64,000 bases of DNA, taken from positions 186,001-250,000 of the forward strand of contig NZ_JAAMPT010000207.1 in assembly GCF_012911605.1 (NCBI RefSeq). Reading direction: 5' to 3'. Positions 9,612-19,017 of the stretch are shown piece after piece. The notes below the pieces were generated by a model, which did not search any database, had not been told where the DNA came from, and saw only the letters and a program-made list of their open reading frames with translations. A program made the position numbers and the translations under genes. Within the stretch, counting starts at the first letter, position 1. Each line of letters starts with the position of its first letter. Origin of the DNA: Flavobacterium solisilvae. GTDB taxonomy: Bacteria; Bacteroidota; Bacteroidia; Flavobacteriales; Flavobacteriaceae.

Positions 9612-9726
9612 GACAAATTGAGTAATGAATAGAATTGGTTTAACAAAAAATTAGCTGTTCCAAAAAATATTGGCATAGTTTTTTATGTACTTTAGACAAA
9701 AATTAATGAATGTTATTTTGCAATTT

Positions 9727-11880
9727 ATGAAAAGAAATTATAAAGTTCTCCTGATAATTGGTGCTTTATCAGTTGCCTTATGGAGTTTTATTCCAAAGCA
9801 GAAAGAGTCTGATCCAGAAAAAGATAAATTATTAATAGAGTTGTTGACTTTTGTTATCGAACGAGGTCATTACAGTCCGGCTGCTATTGATGATTCTTTC
9901 TCTAAAGGTGTTTATAAAGATTATTTAGAAGCGTTAGATCCGTCAAAACGTTTCTTTTTGCAATCGGATATTGATGAGTTTGCTAAATATGAAACTCAAT
10001 TGGATGATCAAATCAACAACAAAGATTTAACCTTCTTCGATTTGACTTATACAAAGTTGATGGAAAGAATGAAAGAGAGCAAAGAGTATTATCAAGATGC
10101 TTTGGCTAAACCTTTTGATTATAAAAAAGACGAAAGTATCAATACTGATTATGAAAAATTGCCATATGCTAAAAATAAAGCTGATTTAAAAGAAAGATGG
10201 CGATTACAGGTTAAACTTTCGGCACTTTCTTCCTTAGTTGAAAAACAAAAATTAGAAGAAGACAAAAAAAATAATAAAGATTTAGCCGAAAAAGAAGCGC
10301 CAAAATCATTTGAATCGCTTGAAAAAGAAACACGTGAAAATACTTTAAAATCGTTGAATGATTACTTCAGTTTCATTAAAGATTTAACTCGCGATGATTG
10401 GTTTTCGGTTTATGTAAACGCCATTGCATCTCGATTTGATCCACATACTGCTTATATGGCGCCAACGGAGAAAGAGCGTTTTGATGTTAGCATGAGTGGA
10501 AAATTTGACGGAATTGGTGCAAGACTTCAAAAAGAAAACGATTTTACTAAAATTTCTGAACTAATTTCTGGCGGACCAGCTTGGAAAGGAAAACAGCTTG
10601 AAGCAGGCGATATTATTTTGAAAGTTGCACAAGCTAATGCTGAACCAGTTGATGTTGTTGGAATGCGATTGGACGATGTGGTGAAAAAAATTAAAGGTCC
10701 AAAAGGAACCGAAGTAAAACTTACGGTAAAAAAACCAGATGGTTCTATAAAAGTGATTACAATTGTTAGAGACGCCGTTGAAATTGAAGAAACCTATGTA
10801 AAATCGAGTGTGGTTAACATTGATGGGAATAAATATGGAGTTATTTATTTGCCAAAATTCTATATCGATTTTGAAGATAAAAACGCTCGCGATGCAGGAA
10901 AAGATGTTGCACAAGAAGTAGAACGATTAAAAGCGGAAGGTGTAAAAGGAATTGTGATGGATGTCCGTGATAATGGCGGAGGTTCATTAAAAACAGTTGT
11001 TGATATTGCTGGATTGTTTATCGAGCAAGGTCCAATTGTTCAAATAAAATCGGCTGAAGGAAAAAAAGAAGTTCTTTTTGATAGAGATGCAAAAGTACAA
11101 TGGGATGGACCACTTGTAGTGATGATTAATGAATTTTCGGCCTCAGCATCAGAGATTTTGGCAGCAGCAATTCAAGATTACAAACGCGGAGTAATCGTTG
11201 GTAGTAAACAATCTTATGGAAAAGGAACGGTTCAAAATCTTTATGATTTAAACCAATTTATCCGTGGCGGAACCTATGGTGATTTAGGAGCTTTGAAAAC
11301 AACTACTCAAAAATATTACAGAATTAATGGAGGTTCAACTCAGCGTGAAGGTGTAAAAAGTGACGTAGTTATGGCAGACAAATATGCCTACTTAAAAATG
11401 GGTGAGAAAGATGTTGAAAACGCAATGCCTTGGGATAAAATTGATGCAGCAAACTATAAAGTTTGGGATAAACAACACAATTACGATTTGGCAATTGCTC
11501 AAAGTAAAGCAAGATTAGAGAACAATTCTCAAATGCAATTGATAGAAGACAATGCAAAATGGCTTGAAAAACGTAATAACGAGAATGTTTATAGTCTTCA
11601 TATTGATAAATTCAAAGCAGAACAAAAAGCATTAGATGAAACCAATAAAAAGTACAAACCAATTACAGATTATAAAAACTCGTTAGTGTTTAGTTCTTTG
11701 CCTTATGAAAATGAAATGGTTAAAAACGATGCTTTGTTAAAAGAGAAAAGAGACAGATGGCACGAAAGTTTATCCAAAGATTTATACATCGAAGAAGCAC
11801 TACATATTTTAAATGATATGAATTTTGGTAAAAAAGAAGTAACCAATAAAGTGACTAAAGAAAAAATGGTAAAGTCATAA
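9727..11880 (+). CDS. prc: Carboxy-terminal (tail-specific) processing protease, S41
   Basis: Periplasmic C-terminal processing protease (Prc/Tsp, S41A family) that degrades or trims proteins from their C-terminus. Start chosen at MKRNYKVLL because it gives a membrane anchor/signal of normal shape; ATGs upstream at 9685 and 9706 would only add a short polar extension. An N-terminal helical domain is followed by a PDZ domain (about 240-330), the protease core and a C-terminal domain. The catalytic serine lies in FSASASE (about 471-475) and the lysine in YGKGT (about 499), as in E. coli Prc. A strong bidirectional terminator follows. Confidence 0.95.
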   Translation: MKRNYKVLLIIGALSVALWSFIPKQKESDPEKDKLLIELLTFVIERGHYSPAAIDDSFSKGVYKDYLEALDPSKRFFLQSDIDEFAKYETQLDDQINNKDLTFFDLTYTKLMERMKESKEYYQDALAKPFDYKKDESINTDYEKLPYAKNKADLKERWRLQVKLSALSSLVEKQKLEEDKKNNKDLAEKEAPKSFESLEKETRENTLKSLNDYFSFIKDLTRDDWFSVYVNAIASRFDPHTAYMAPTEKERFDVSMSGKFDGIGARLQKENDFTKISELISGGPAWKGKQLEAGDIILKVAQANAEPVDVVGMRLDDVVKKIKGPKGTEVKLTVKKPDGSIKVITIVRDAVEIEETYVKSSVVNIDGNKYGVIYLPKFYIDFEDKNARDAGKDVAQEVERLKAEGVKGIVMDVRDNGGGSLKTVVDIAGLFIEQGPIVQIKSAEGKKEVLFDRDAKVQWDGPLVVMINEFSASASEILAAAIQDYKRGVIVGSKQSYGKGTVQNLYDLNQFIRGGTYGDLGALKTTTQKYYRINGGSTQREGVKSDVVMADKYAYLKMGEKDVENAMPWDKIDAANYKVWDKQHNYDLAIAQSKARLENNSQMQLIEDNAKWLEKRNNENVYSLHIDKFKAEQKALDETNKKYKPITDYKNSLVFSSLPYENEMVKNDALLKEKRDRWHESLSKDLYIEEALHILNDMNFGKKEVTNKVTKEKMVKS

Positions 11881-11893
11881 ATCTCACAATCAT

Positions 11894-11926
11894 AAAAAAA
11901 ATCCACTCATTTGAGTGGATTTTTTT
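11894..11926. terminator. Bidirectional terminator between prc and coiled-coil gene
   Basis: Nine-base perfect stem (ATCCACTCA with TGAGTGGAT, 11901-11920) flanked by seven A's on the left and six T's on the right, so it can work for both convergent genes. Confidence 0.9.
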
Positions 11927-11928
11927 GT

Positions 11929-12438
11929 TTATCTAAGCTTGTTAAGTTTCTTTTCAGCTTTTAGAATATCTTCTTCTAATTCTTTTATTTTCAGCTGTTG
12001 TTTGCTTATTTTAACATTTTCCTTTTCAATTTCAACAGGTGAAAGTTTCCCTTTGGCTCTGTTTTTGGCAAACTTGGCTTCCATTTTGTCTAAGTCTTTT
12101 ATCGCTTTTGCCTTTTTGTCTTTTACTTTTAGTAAAGATTTTTCAGTAGAGGCAATTTTCTTTTGTTCTTTTTCAAAACGTTTTTGCTCTTTTTCTAACT
12201 TTTTTTGTTCTTTCTCAAGTTTTTTTTGCTCTTTTTCAACTCTTTGCTTTTCTTTCAAAGCAAGCTTATCTTCCTTTAATTTTCTTTCTAATTCAGCCTT
12301 TTCGATTAGTTTTTGTTCTTCAACCGAAATTACTTTTACTTTCGAAGAGTCAAGCACTGTGGTCGGTTGAACTTCCTGTGCATTAATTCCCTGAAAACAA
12401 ATTGCTAAAAATGCAATAATTATAAATCTTACTTTCAT
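11929..12438 (-). CDS. Secreted coiled-coil protein of unknown function (169 aa)
   Basis: Residues 1-20 form a signal peptide ending in GINAQ. The rest is almost entirely charged and helical, rich in Lys, Glu and Gln, with EKEQKKLEKEQ-type near-repeats at about 65-95 and a second coiled-coil segment to the C-terminus. No catalytic domain is visible. It is likely a periplasmic structural or envelope-associated coiled coil. The repeated EKEQKK segment corresponds to short DNA repeats that could expand or contract. I do not recognise a named family. Confidence 0.75.
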   Translation of the reverse strand: MKVRFIIIAFLAICFQGINAQEVQPTTVLDSSKVKVISVEEQKLIEKAELERKLKEDKLALKEKQRVEKEQKKLEKEQKKLEKEQKRFEKEQKKIASTEKSLLKVKDKKAKAIKDLDKMEAKFAKNRAKGKLSPVEIEKENVKISKQQLKIKELEEDILKAEKKLNKLR

Positions 12439-12512
12439 TTGTTTTATTTTTTTAAGTTATACCTTTAGCCTTTCAAAAAGTGTTCCAAATCGGCCAATTT
12501 ATGTATAAAAGT

Positions 12513-13298
12513 ATGAATTTTTTTCCAAATAAAATAACTATTTTCTTATTTATTTTAGGTTTCTTGACCAGTTGTAAAAAAGAAATAGAATCATCGGAGC
12601 AGAATTTTTTACAAACTCCAGCAGTAAGTTTACAACCTAAATCATCAACAAATCAGGTTGTTATTCATGATAATTATACATTATCGTATAGTGAAAAACA
12701 TGAACAAGCAGAATGGGTTGCCTATACTCTAAAGCAAAATTATGGAAAGGGAAATAATTTTGACCGTCCATTTTTTATTGAAGATAAGAAAGTAAGAACC
12801 CGTTCAGCAGATTGGCGAAACTATAAAAACTCGGGCTATGACAAAGGACATCTTTGCCCAGCTGCCGATATGAAATTTTCAAAGAAAGCTTTTGAGGATA
12901 CTTTTTTTACTTCCAATATTTCTCCACAAAAACACGATTTCAACGAAGGTGTTTGGAACAGATTGGAACAAAAAATCAGATATTGGGCAACTAAATATGG
13001 TGAAGTTTATGTAGTAACTGGTGGCGTTTTAACTGATGGATTAAAAACAATTGGTAAAGAAAAAGTTTCGGTTCCTAATTATTTCTACAAAATTGTAGCA
13101 ACTAAAAGTAATGGAAAATTGAAAATGATTGCTTTTTTGGTTCCGCATAAAGAAAGTAAGCAACCGCTGTATACTTTTGTTGTTCCGGTTGATAGTATAG
13201 AACAAATGACTAAAGTTGATTTCTTTCCTCAACTAGAAGATAAGTTTGAAAATCAATTAGAAAAAAACAAAGATTATAAAGATTGGAGTTTTAACTAA
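12513..13298 (+). CDS. DNA/RNA non-specific endonuclease, lipoprotein (261 aa)
   Basis: Predicted secreted sugar-non-specific nuclease of the NUC1/ββα-metal family. Start chosen at MNFFPNK because it gives a clean lipoprotein signal with the lipobox LTSC (Cys21); in-frame starts upstream add only a polar stretch. The catalytic DRGH-like motif appears as DKGH in YDKGHLCPAAD, and the metal-binding asparagine as TSNISPQ. The lipid anchor suggests the enzyme sits in the outer membrane or periplasm, where it could degrade external DNA for nutrients. Its stop codon abuts the stop of the convergent rodA. Confidence 0.9.
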   Translation: MNFFPNKITIFLFILGFLTSCKKEIESSEQNFLQTPAVSLQPKSSTNQVVIHDNYTLSYSEKHEQAEWVAYTLKQNYGKGNNFDRPFFIEDKKVRTRSADWRNYKNSGYDKGHLCPAADMKFSKKAFEDTFFTSNISPQKHDFNEGVWNRLEQKIRYWATKYGEVYVVTGGVLTDGLKTIGKEKVSVPNYFYKIVATKSNGKLKMIAFLVPHKESKQPLYTFVVPVDSIEQMTKVDFFPQLEDKFENQLEKNKDYKDWSFN

Positions 13299-14558
13299 CT
13301 ACCATTCATTTACTTTATTGGCATCCATTTTTAGGAAAATAAAAAGCAAAATGGTAAAGCCCCAAAGTCCCGAACCACCATAAGAAAAGAAAGGCAACGG
13401 AACACCAATAGTTGGAAAAATTCCAATAACCATCGAAGTATTTACAAAAAAGTGAATAAATAAAATCGCGGCAACACAATAGCCATATACTCGGCTAAAC
13501 TTTGTTTTTTGCCTTTCGGCAAGGTAAATCAGGCGAACGATTAAGCCAACAAACAACGCAATAATAAATAACGAACCAACAAAACCCCATTCTTCGCCAA
13601 CGGTTGTAAAAATATAATCAGTATGTTGTTCGGGTACAAATCCACCTTTGGTTTGTGTGCCTTCAAGATAACCTTTTCCAAACCATCCACCAGAACCAAT
13701 AGCAATTTCAGATTGATTAGTGTTATAACCAACACCTTTTAAATCGACTTCTTTGCCTAATAAAATATTGAAACGGTCACGATGATGTTGTTTAAAAACG
13801 TTATCAAAAACATAATCTACAGAGAATACATAACCCGAAATTATGAGTAAAAGTATTCCACTTAACATCCAATTTCGGTCGATTAATCGGCTTCGGAAGT
13901 AAATCAATAAAATGATTGCCAATGCAATTAATATGATTACATAAGGTTCTAAAATCAATGCAGCAACAAAGAGTAAAATCGCAATAAATCCAGTCCAAAG
14001 ATACCATGATGGCAAACCTTCACGATATAATACAATGACTAAAAAAGTATAAATTAAAGCACTTCCAGGATCATTTGGCGCAATTAAAATAATTGGAAGA
14101 CCAAGAATTCCAAGAACTTGTATTTGTCTTTCGGTGTCTTTTAAATTCACCTGAACGTCGCTCAAGTATTTGGCCAAAAGTAATGCAGTTGCCGTTTTAG
14201 CAAACTCGGCAGGTTGCAAACTAAAGGAACCAAAAGAATACCAGTTGGTTTGTCCTTTAATTTCTTTTCCAAAAACAAATAATCCGGCAAGAGAAAGTAA
14301 TCCGAGAATGTAAAAAACGCCCGAAAATTTCTCAAAAAACTTTGCATCAATGGCCAAAATGCTAATGATTATCGGGATTGAAAAAAGAATAAATAAGAAT
14401 TGCTTACCATAAATTTGAGTAACATCAAAAATAGACGTTTCACCTTCAACCGATGAAAGCGAAGAAGAATAAATGTTTAACCAACCCAATATCACCATGA
14501 TGATATAGATGGCAACCGTTACCCAGTCCAAGTTATTTGTTACACTTTGGTTTTTCAT
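13299..14558 (-). CDS. rodA: Rod-shape-determining protein RodA (SEDS glycosyltransferase)
   Basis: SEDS-family peptidoglycan polymerase that makes glycan strands during side-wall growth, working with PBP2. About ten membrane helices. The extracellular loop with FVPEQHTDYIFTTVGEEWG and the C-terminal PLPFFSYGGSGL motif are hallmarks of RodA/FtsW. 419 residues. Last gene of the mreBCD-mrdA-rodA run, 6 bases after mrdA. Confidence 0.97.
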   Translation of the reverse strand: MKNQSVTNNLDWVTVAIYIIMVILGWLNIYSSSLSSVEGETSIFDVTQIYGKQFLFILFSIPIIISILAIDAKFFEKFSGVFYILGLLSLAGLFVFGKEIKGQTNWYSFGSFSLQPAEFAKTATALLLAKYLSDVQVNLKDTERQIQVLGILGLPIILIAPNDPGSALIYTFLVIVLYREGLPSWYLWTGFIAILLFVAALILEPYVIILIALAIILLIYFRSRLIDRNWMLSGILLLIISGYVFSVDYVFDNVFKQHHRDRFNILLGKEVDLKGVGYNTNQSEIAIGSGGWFGKGYLEGTQTKGGFVPEQHTDYIFTTVGEEWGFVGSLFIIALFVGLIVRLIYLAERQKTKFSRVYGYCVAAILFIHFFVNTSMVIGIFPTIGVPLPFFSYGGSGLWGFTILLFIFLKMDANKVNEW

Positions 14559-14564
14559 TTTAGT

Positions 14565-16517
14565 TTATTCCGTTGGTTTTGGTTCTGTCGGTTTTGGCTC
14601 AGTTACTTTTGGTTCTTCTTCTTGCTTCATTTCCGATTTTGGAAGTATATCAACTTTAGTTTTTAGTAAAGTATCTACAACAGGTTTTGCAAGATATTTG
14701 TTGTATTCAGGAATTAAACTTCCTTCTAACATTCTTTTTTCTAAATCTTTTCTTGTAATTTTTCGTTTAATGTATTTTTCAATCATTAACGAAGTAATTG
14801 GTCCAGCCCATCTTGCTCCCCAATATCCGTTTTCTACAAAAACTGCAATAGCAATTTTTGGATTTTCTCTTGGTGCAAAAGCCACAAAAATAGAGTGATC
14901 TTGAAGCTTAACACGCTTGCCATTTATTTTGGTAAAGTTTTCGGCTGTTCCTGTTTTTCCACAAATCTCTATTCCTTCAACACCTAAACCTCTTGCGGTT
15001 CCTAAATTATAAACATCATACAATCCGTTGATTACAGGTTCAAAATGTTTTCTGTCAATGGTTGTAACATGTTTGGTTCTGAACTTTTTATCAATTACAT
15101 CGTTTTTAATCGATTTGATGATATGAGGTGTGTAATAATAACCTTTGTTGGCAACTGCCGCCATCATGTTTGCCAGCTGGATAGGTGTCATTAAAACTTC
15201 TCCTTGACCAATAGAGTTGGAAACAATCGTTTTACTATCCCAACCCCAACCTGGATACATTTTTTTATAAGTTTTGGATGTTGGAACTTTTCCTTTTCTT
15301 CCAGTTGGTAAATCATAACCCATAAATTCGCCTAAACCAAAACTTTTTAAATGTTTACTCCAAATATCAACACCGTCAGAGGGTTTTAAGTATTTATTGA
15401 TGGTTTTCATATAAACACTAGCAAAATAAGTGTTACAAGAATTGTAATAACCATTATGCAATTTCGAAACTCCAGAATCGTGACATTTCATAAATCTTCC
15501 ACGCGCATAACTAAACCCGTGATGACAAACAAAACCCGTTTCGGTATCAATAACGCCTTCTTGAAGCGCAATCAATCCAGTTAATATTTTAAACGGCGAA
15601 CCTGGCGGATATTCGGCTAATAAACCTCTATCATAAAGTGGTTTTGCAATGGAGTCGTTGTATAAAGCAGTGTAATTTTTGGAACGTTTTCGTCCAACTA
15701 AAAGTGCTGGATCAAATGACGGCGCACTAACCAAAGCCAAAATTTCTCCCGTTTTAGGTTCGATAGCTACAATTCCGCCACGTTTATTAATCATTAATTC
15801 TTCGCCATATTTTTGCAAGTCACCATCAATTGAAAGATGAATATCTTTTCCTTGAACAGCAATTGTATCATATCGACCATCTTTATAAGAACCAATATCT
15901 CTATTGTATTTGTCTTTTTGGATGTGTTTTACACCTTTTACACCTCTTAAAATTTCTTCATAACTCTCTTCAACACCTTGTTTTCCAATTAAATCACCTG
16001 ATTTGTAGTATTTGTTTTTGTTGATGATATTTTCGTTAACCTGAGTGATAAAACCAAAAACATTGGCGCCATAATTTACTTGGTAATCACGAAGCGAACG
16101 TTTTTGAATGTAGAAACCTTCAAACTTTCGTTGTTTTTCTTGAAAAGCGGCATATTCAAGTTTGTTTAATTGTGCTAAGAAAACAGATGGTAATCTTGGA
16201 CTATAAACTTTTGCTTTTTCAATTTTTTTGATGAAATCTTCTTTGGTAATTTGCAGTAAATCACAAAATTCAGCAGTGTCAATTTTCTTAACATCTCTTG
16301 GAATTACCATAATGTCATAGGAAGGTTGATTGGCTACCAAGAGTTTTCCATTTCGGTCATAAATATAACCACGTTCCGGATAATCATATTTGATTTTTAT
16401 CGCATTATTATCTGATTTCAATTTGAATGAATCGTCAATAATTTGCAAATAAAAAATTCGAGCAATGAGTAATAATGCTCCAATAATAATAATGGTTGGA
16501 AACAAAGCTTTTCTCAT
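14565..16517 (-). CDS. mrdA: Penicillin-binding protein 2 (elongasome transpeptidase)
   Basis: Transpeptidase that cross-links side-wall peptidoglycan and is paired with RodA. One N-terminal membrane helix, a PBP dimerisation domain (about 45-215) and a transpeptidase domain. Active-site motifs: SPFK with Ser307 and Lys310, SCN at 360-362 and KTGTAE from 521. The last residues are a low-complexity Pro/Lys/Thr/Glu tail with repeated EPKPT units, not part of the fold. Its ATG overlaps the mreD stop by 4 bases, indicating coupled translation. Confidence 0.97.
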   Translation of the reverse strand: MRKALFPTIIIIGALLLIARIFYLQIIDDSFKLKSDNNAIKIKYDYPERGYIYDRNGKLLVANQPSYDIMVIPRDVKKIDTAEFCDLLQITKEDFIKKIEKAKVYSPRLPSVFLAQLNKLEYAAFQEKQRKFEGFYIQKRSLRDYQVNYGANVFGFITQVNENIINKNKYYKSGDLIGKQGVEESYEEILRGVKGVKHIQKDKYNRDIGSYKDGRYDTIAVQGKDIHLSIDGDLQKYGEELMINKRGGIVAIEPKTGEILALVSAPSFDPALLVGRKRSKNYTALYNDSIAKPLYDRGLLAEYPPGSPFKILTGLIALQEGVIDTETGFVCHHGFSYARGRFMKCHDSGVSKLHNGYYNSCNTYFASVYMKTINKYLKPSDGVDIWSKHLKSFGLGEFMGYDLPTGRKGKVPTSKTYKKMYPGWGWDSKTIVSNSIGQGEVLMTPIQLANMMAAVANKGYYYTPHIIKSIKNDVIDKKFRTKHVTTIDRKHFEPVINGLYDVYNLGTARGLGVEGIEICGKTGTAENFTKINGKRVKLQDHSIFVAFAPRENPKIAIAVFVENGYWGARWAGPITSLMIEKYIKRKITRKDLEKRMLEGSLIPEYNKYLAKPVVDTLLKTKVDILPKSEMKQEEEPKVTEPKPTEPKPTE

Positions 16518-17020
16518 CGTTTACTTGGTTTAATAAGATAAATGATAATAATGCTTGTAATAATGGTGAATAATGTACTTAAAACAGTTCGAACCAAGAT
16601 GTCTAAAATGGAACTTAGTTTGAAAATTTCAAGTATGAAAAGGGTAAAATGGTGAATTACTACGGCAATTAAAATAAACGAAAAACGTTCTGGTGTTAAC
16701 GAATCGTTTAGTTTAACTGTTTGGTATTCATAACTTAATCCGAAGGAAAATTTAAAAATTGAAGGTCTAAAATAGGCTAGGACTAAACAAGCAGCAGCAT
16801 GAACTCCGCCAGAATTCCAAAACATATCCATAATTAATCCTAGAAAGAAACTCGCCAATAATAATCCTGTTTTGTTTCCGTTTACTGGATAAAGAATAAT
16901 GAATAAAATATATGGAAACGGATTGACAAACCCAAACAAATCCATTCGGTTGAAAATTAAAACTTGTGCCAATAGCAACAAGATAAATCGGGCAATATTC
17001 ATTAGTAATGCGCTATTCAT
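16514..17020 (-). CDS. mreD: Rod-shape-determining protein MreD
   Basis: Small polytopic inner-membrane protein (168 aa, about five helices) of the elongation complex, assigned by hydrophobic pattern and its position between mreC and mrdA. MreD sequences are weakly conserved, so context carries much of the weight. It overlaps mreC by 8 bases and mrdA by 4 bases, so the three are translationally linked. Confidence 0.88.
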   Translation of the reverse strand: MNSALLMNIARFILLLLAQVLIFNRMDLFGFVNPFPYILFIILYPVNGNKTGLLLASFFLGLIMDMFWNSGGVHAAACLVLAYFRPSIFKFSFGLSYEYQTVKLNDSLTPERFSFILIAVVIHHFTLFILEIFKLSSILDILVRTVLSTLFTIITSIIIIYLIKPSKR

Positions 17021-17840
17021 CTTTTTTAATTTTACTTTCTAATTGAATGATTTCTTCTCGGTCTTTGTTTTTAATGATATAGACATATCCTAAGTTTGTC
17101 ATATCGTTAAAAAGTTTAATATCAAGAGTATAATAATTTGTTTCGTCGTCGGTATATACTTTTTCAATGGTTCCAATGCCAATGTTTTCTGGGAAAATAT
17201 GCGATTGTCCACCAGTAACAATAGTATCGCCTTTTCGAACTCCAGCCAATCGCGGAACGTCAATAAGTTGAACAAAGCCAGTACTTTTTCCGTTCCAAAC
17301 TAAGGAGCCAAAATGATTTGATTTTTTAAGCTTAGCATTGATTTGCGATTTTACGTTCAAAATACTGATAACAGTAGCATATCCTGGAGAAACATCATCA
17401 ACAATCCCGATAATTCCTGCGCTATTAATTACGCCCATATCTTGTTTGATACCATCTTTGGAACCATTGTTGATAGTTAAGTAATTTTCATGTTTGCTGT
17501 ACGAGTTATGGATTACTTTTGAAATAATTACATCTGTTTTTTTTACTCCTTTTATAGTATCGATTTCAGGAAGTTTTGTTGAATCTTTTGTATTAAAAAG
17601 CAATGCTTTCAGTCGAGCATTTTCAAAAGCCAATTCATCATTTTGTGATTTCAAGTTGAAATACTCGTTGATGTTGTTTACTTTTTGATAAATTCCACCA
17701 GTTAAGAAATTGGCCGAACTAATTACTTTACTTTTATGATAGGAATGCGATTGAATAGTTAAACCTAGCGACAAGACTAATAGCAATAAAAACAGTAATC
17801 GATAACTGTTTTTAAATAGGAAGCTAAAAATTTGTTGCAT
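17013..17840 (-). CDS. mreC: Rod-shape-determining protein MreC
   Basis: Bitopic periplasmic scaffold of the elongasome. Start chosen at ATG 17840 (MQQIFSFLFKN), which puts a basic segment before the single membrane helix; the open frame extends 8 codons further upstream only through a TTG inside an inverted repeat. The helix (about 15-32) is followed by a coiled coil (about 60-85) and the beta-barrel domain containing GSKDGIKQDMGVI and GDTIVTGGQSHIFP. The cytoplasmic partner mreB lies upstream, separated by a 92-base gap holding a large inverted repeat. Confidence 0.95.
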   Translation of the reverse strand: MQQIFSFLFKNSYRLLFLLLLVLSLGLTIQSHSYHKSKVISSANFLTGGIYQKVNNINEYFNLKSQNDELAFENARLKALLFNTKDSTKLPEIDTIKGVKKTDVIISKVIHNSYSKHENYLTINNGSKDGIKQDMGVINSAGIIGIVDDVSPGYATVISILNVKSQINAKLKKSNHFGSLVWNGKSTGFVQLIDVPRLAGVRKGDTIVTGGQSHIFPENIGIGTIEKVYTDDETNYYTLDIKLFNDMTNLGYVYIIKNKDREEIIQLESKIKKDE

Positions 17841-17861
17841 AAGTCTTAAAATTATAAATTT

Positions 17862-17917
17862 CAAATTCCAAATTCCAAAAAAATAGGAATAGGTTATTTT
17901 TTGGAATTTGGAATTTG
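17862..17917. repeat. 21-bp perfect inverted repeat between mreB and mreC
   Basis: CAAATTCCAAATTCCAAAAAA (17862-17882, shown here in part as tandem CAAATTC units) pairs exactly with 17897-17917, leaving a 14-base loop. A third TTTGGAATTT unit follows at 17925-17934, running into the mreB stop. The transcript would form a long hairpin inside the mre operon. It could limit read-through from mreB into mreC, mark an RNA-processing site, or be an extragenic repeat. Confidence 0.75.
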
Positions 17918-17932
17918 TGTTTTATTTGGAAT

Positions 17933-18961
17933 TTATTTTATAAGTATACTTCTAAACTTTGGTATGTTTTTAAGTGCCATTCCAGTTCCGCGAACAACAG
18001 CTCTTAACGGATCTTCGGCAATGTAAACAGGTAAATCAGTTTTTTGAGAAATACGTTTGTCTAAACCTCTCAACATCGATCCACCACCAGCAAGATAAAT
18101 ACCAGTATTGTAAATATCGGCAGCTAATTCTGGTGGCGTTTGTGATAACGTTTCCATGATAGCATCTTCAATACGTTGAATAGATTTGTCTAAAGCTTTG
18201 GCTATTTCTCGATAAGAAACTTCAACTTGCTTAGGTTTTCCAGTCAATAAATCTCTACCTTGAACTGACATATCATCTGGTGGAGTTTCTAAATCATCAG
18301 TAGCAGCACCAATCGTAATTTTGATTTTCTCAGCAGTACTTTCTCCAACAAATAAATTGTGTTGCGTTCTCATGTAGTAAACAATATCGTTTGTAAAAAC
18401 GTCACCAGCAATTTTTACTGATTTGTCACAAACAATTCCACCTAATGCAATAACTGCAATCTCGGTTGTTCCACCACCAATATCAACAATCATGTTTCCT
18501 TTTGGTTGCATAATATCGATACCAATACCAATTGCCGCAGCCATTGGCTCGTGGATTAGGTAAACTTCTTTACCATTTACACGTTCACAACTTTCTTTTA
18601 CCGCACGCATTTCTACCTCAGTAATTCCCGATGGAATACAAACTACCATTCGCAAAGCTGGAGTAAACATTTTTTTCTTTAAAGCTGGGATACTTTTGAT
18701 GAACATCGAAATCATTTTTTCAGAAGCATCAAAGTCAGCAATAACACCATCTTTCAATGGTCGTATGGTTTTTATGTTTTCATGAGTTTTACCTTGCATC
18801 ATGTTGGCTTCTTTACCAACAGCAATAATTTTTCCCGATATTCTGTCCCGAGCCACAATTGACGGACTGTCAATTACAACTTTATCGTTGTGAATAATTA
18901 GTGTGTTTGCGGTACCAAGGTCGATTGCGATATCCTCGGTCATGAAATCAAAAAATCCCAT
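17933..18961 (-). CDS. mreB: Rod-shape-determining protein MreB (actin homologue)
   Basis: Cytoplasmic actin-like ATPase that forms membrane-bound filaments guiding the side-wall synthesis machinery. The phosphate-1 motif DLGTANTLI is near residue 12 and the phosphate-2 motif DIGGGTTEIAV near 164; LAGGGSMLRGLD is the adenosine motif. 342 residues, the usual length. First gene of the mreBCD-mrdA-rodA run. A TAACTTTG -7 candidate lies 43 bases upstream, in the gap before purH's stop. Confidence 0.98.
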   Translation of the reverse strand: MGFFDFMTEDIAIDLGTANTLIIHNDKVVIDSPSIVARDRISGKIIAVGKEANMMQGKTHENIKTIRPLKDGVIADFDASEKMISMFIKSIPALKKKMFTPALRMVVCIPSGITEVEMRAVKESCERVNGKEVYLIHEPMAAAIGIGIDIMQPKGNMIVDIGGGTTEIAVIALGGIVCDKSVKIAGDVFTNDIVYYMRTQHNLFVGESTAEKIKITIGAATDDLETPPDDMSVQGRDLLTGKPKQVEVSYREIAKALDKSIQRIEDAIMETLSQTPPELAADIYNTGIYLAGGGSMLRGLDKRISQKTDLPVYIAEDPLRAVVRGTGMALKNIPKFRSILIK

Positions 18962-19003
18962 ACTGTTTTTTTGGGTTTAAACGTTTATATAATTTTTAAC
19001 GCA

Positions 19004-19011
19004 CAAAGTTA
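19004..19011 (-). promoter_or_regulatory. Candidate -7 element for mreB
   Basis: Reads TAACTTTG on the minus strand, fitting TAnnTTTG, in the short gap between purH and mreB. Suggests mreB can be transcribed independently of purH. No -33 box at normal spacing. Confidence 0.4.
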
Positions 19012-19017
19012 AACAAA

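Noticed and set aside
11915..12370. Plus-strand Ser/Phe-rich ORF
   Set aside because: It is the mirror of the Lys/Glu coiled-coil gene on the minus strand, a common artefact of repetitive charged codons.
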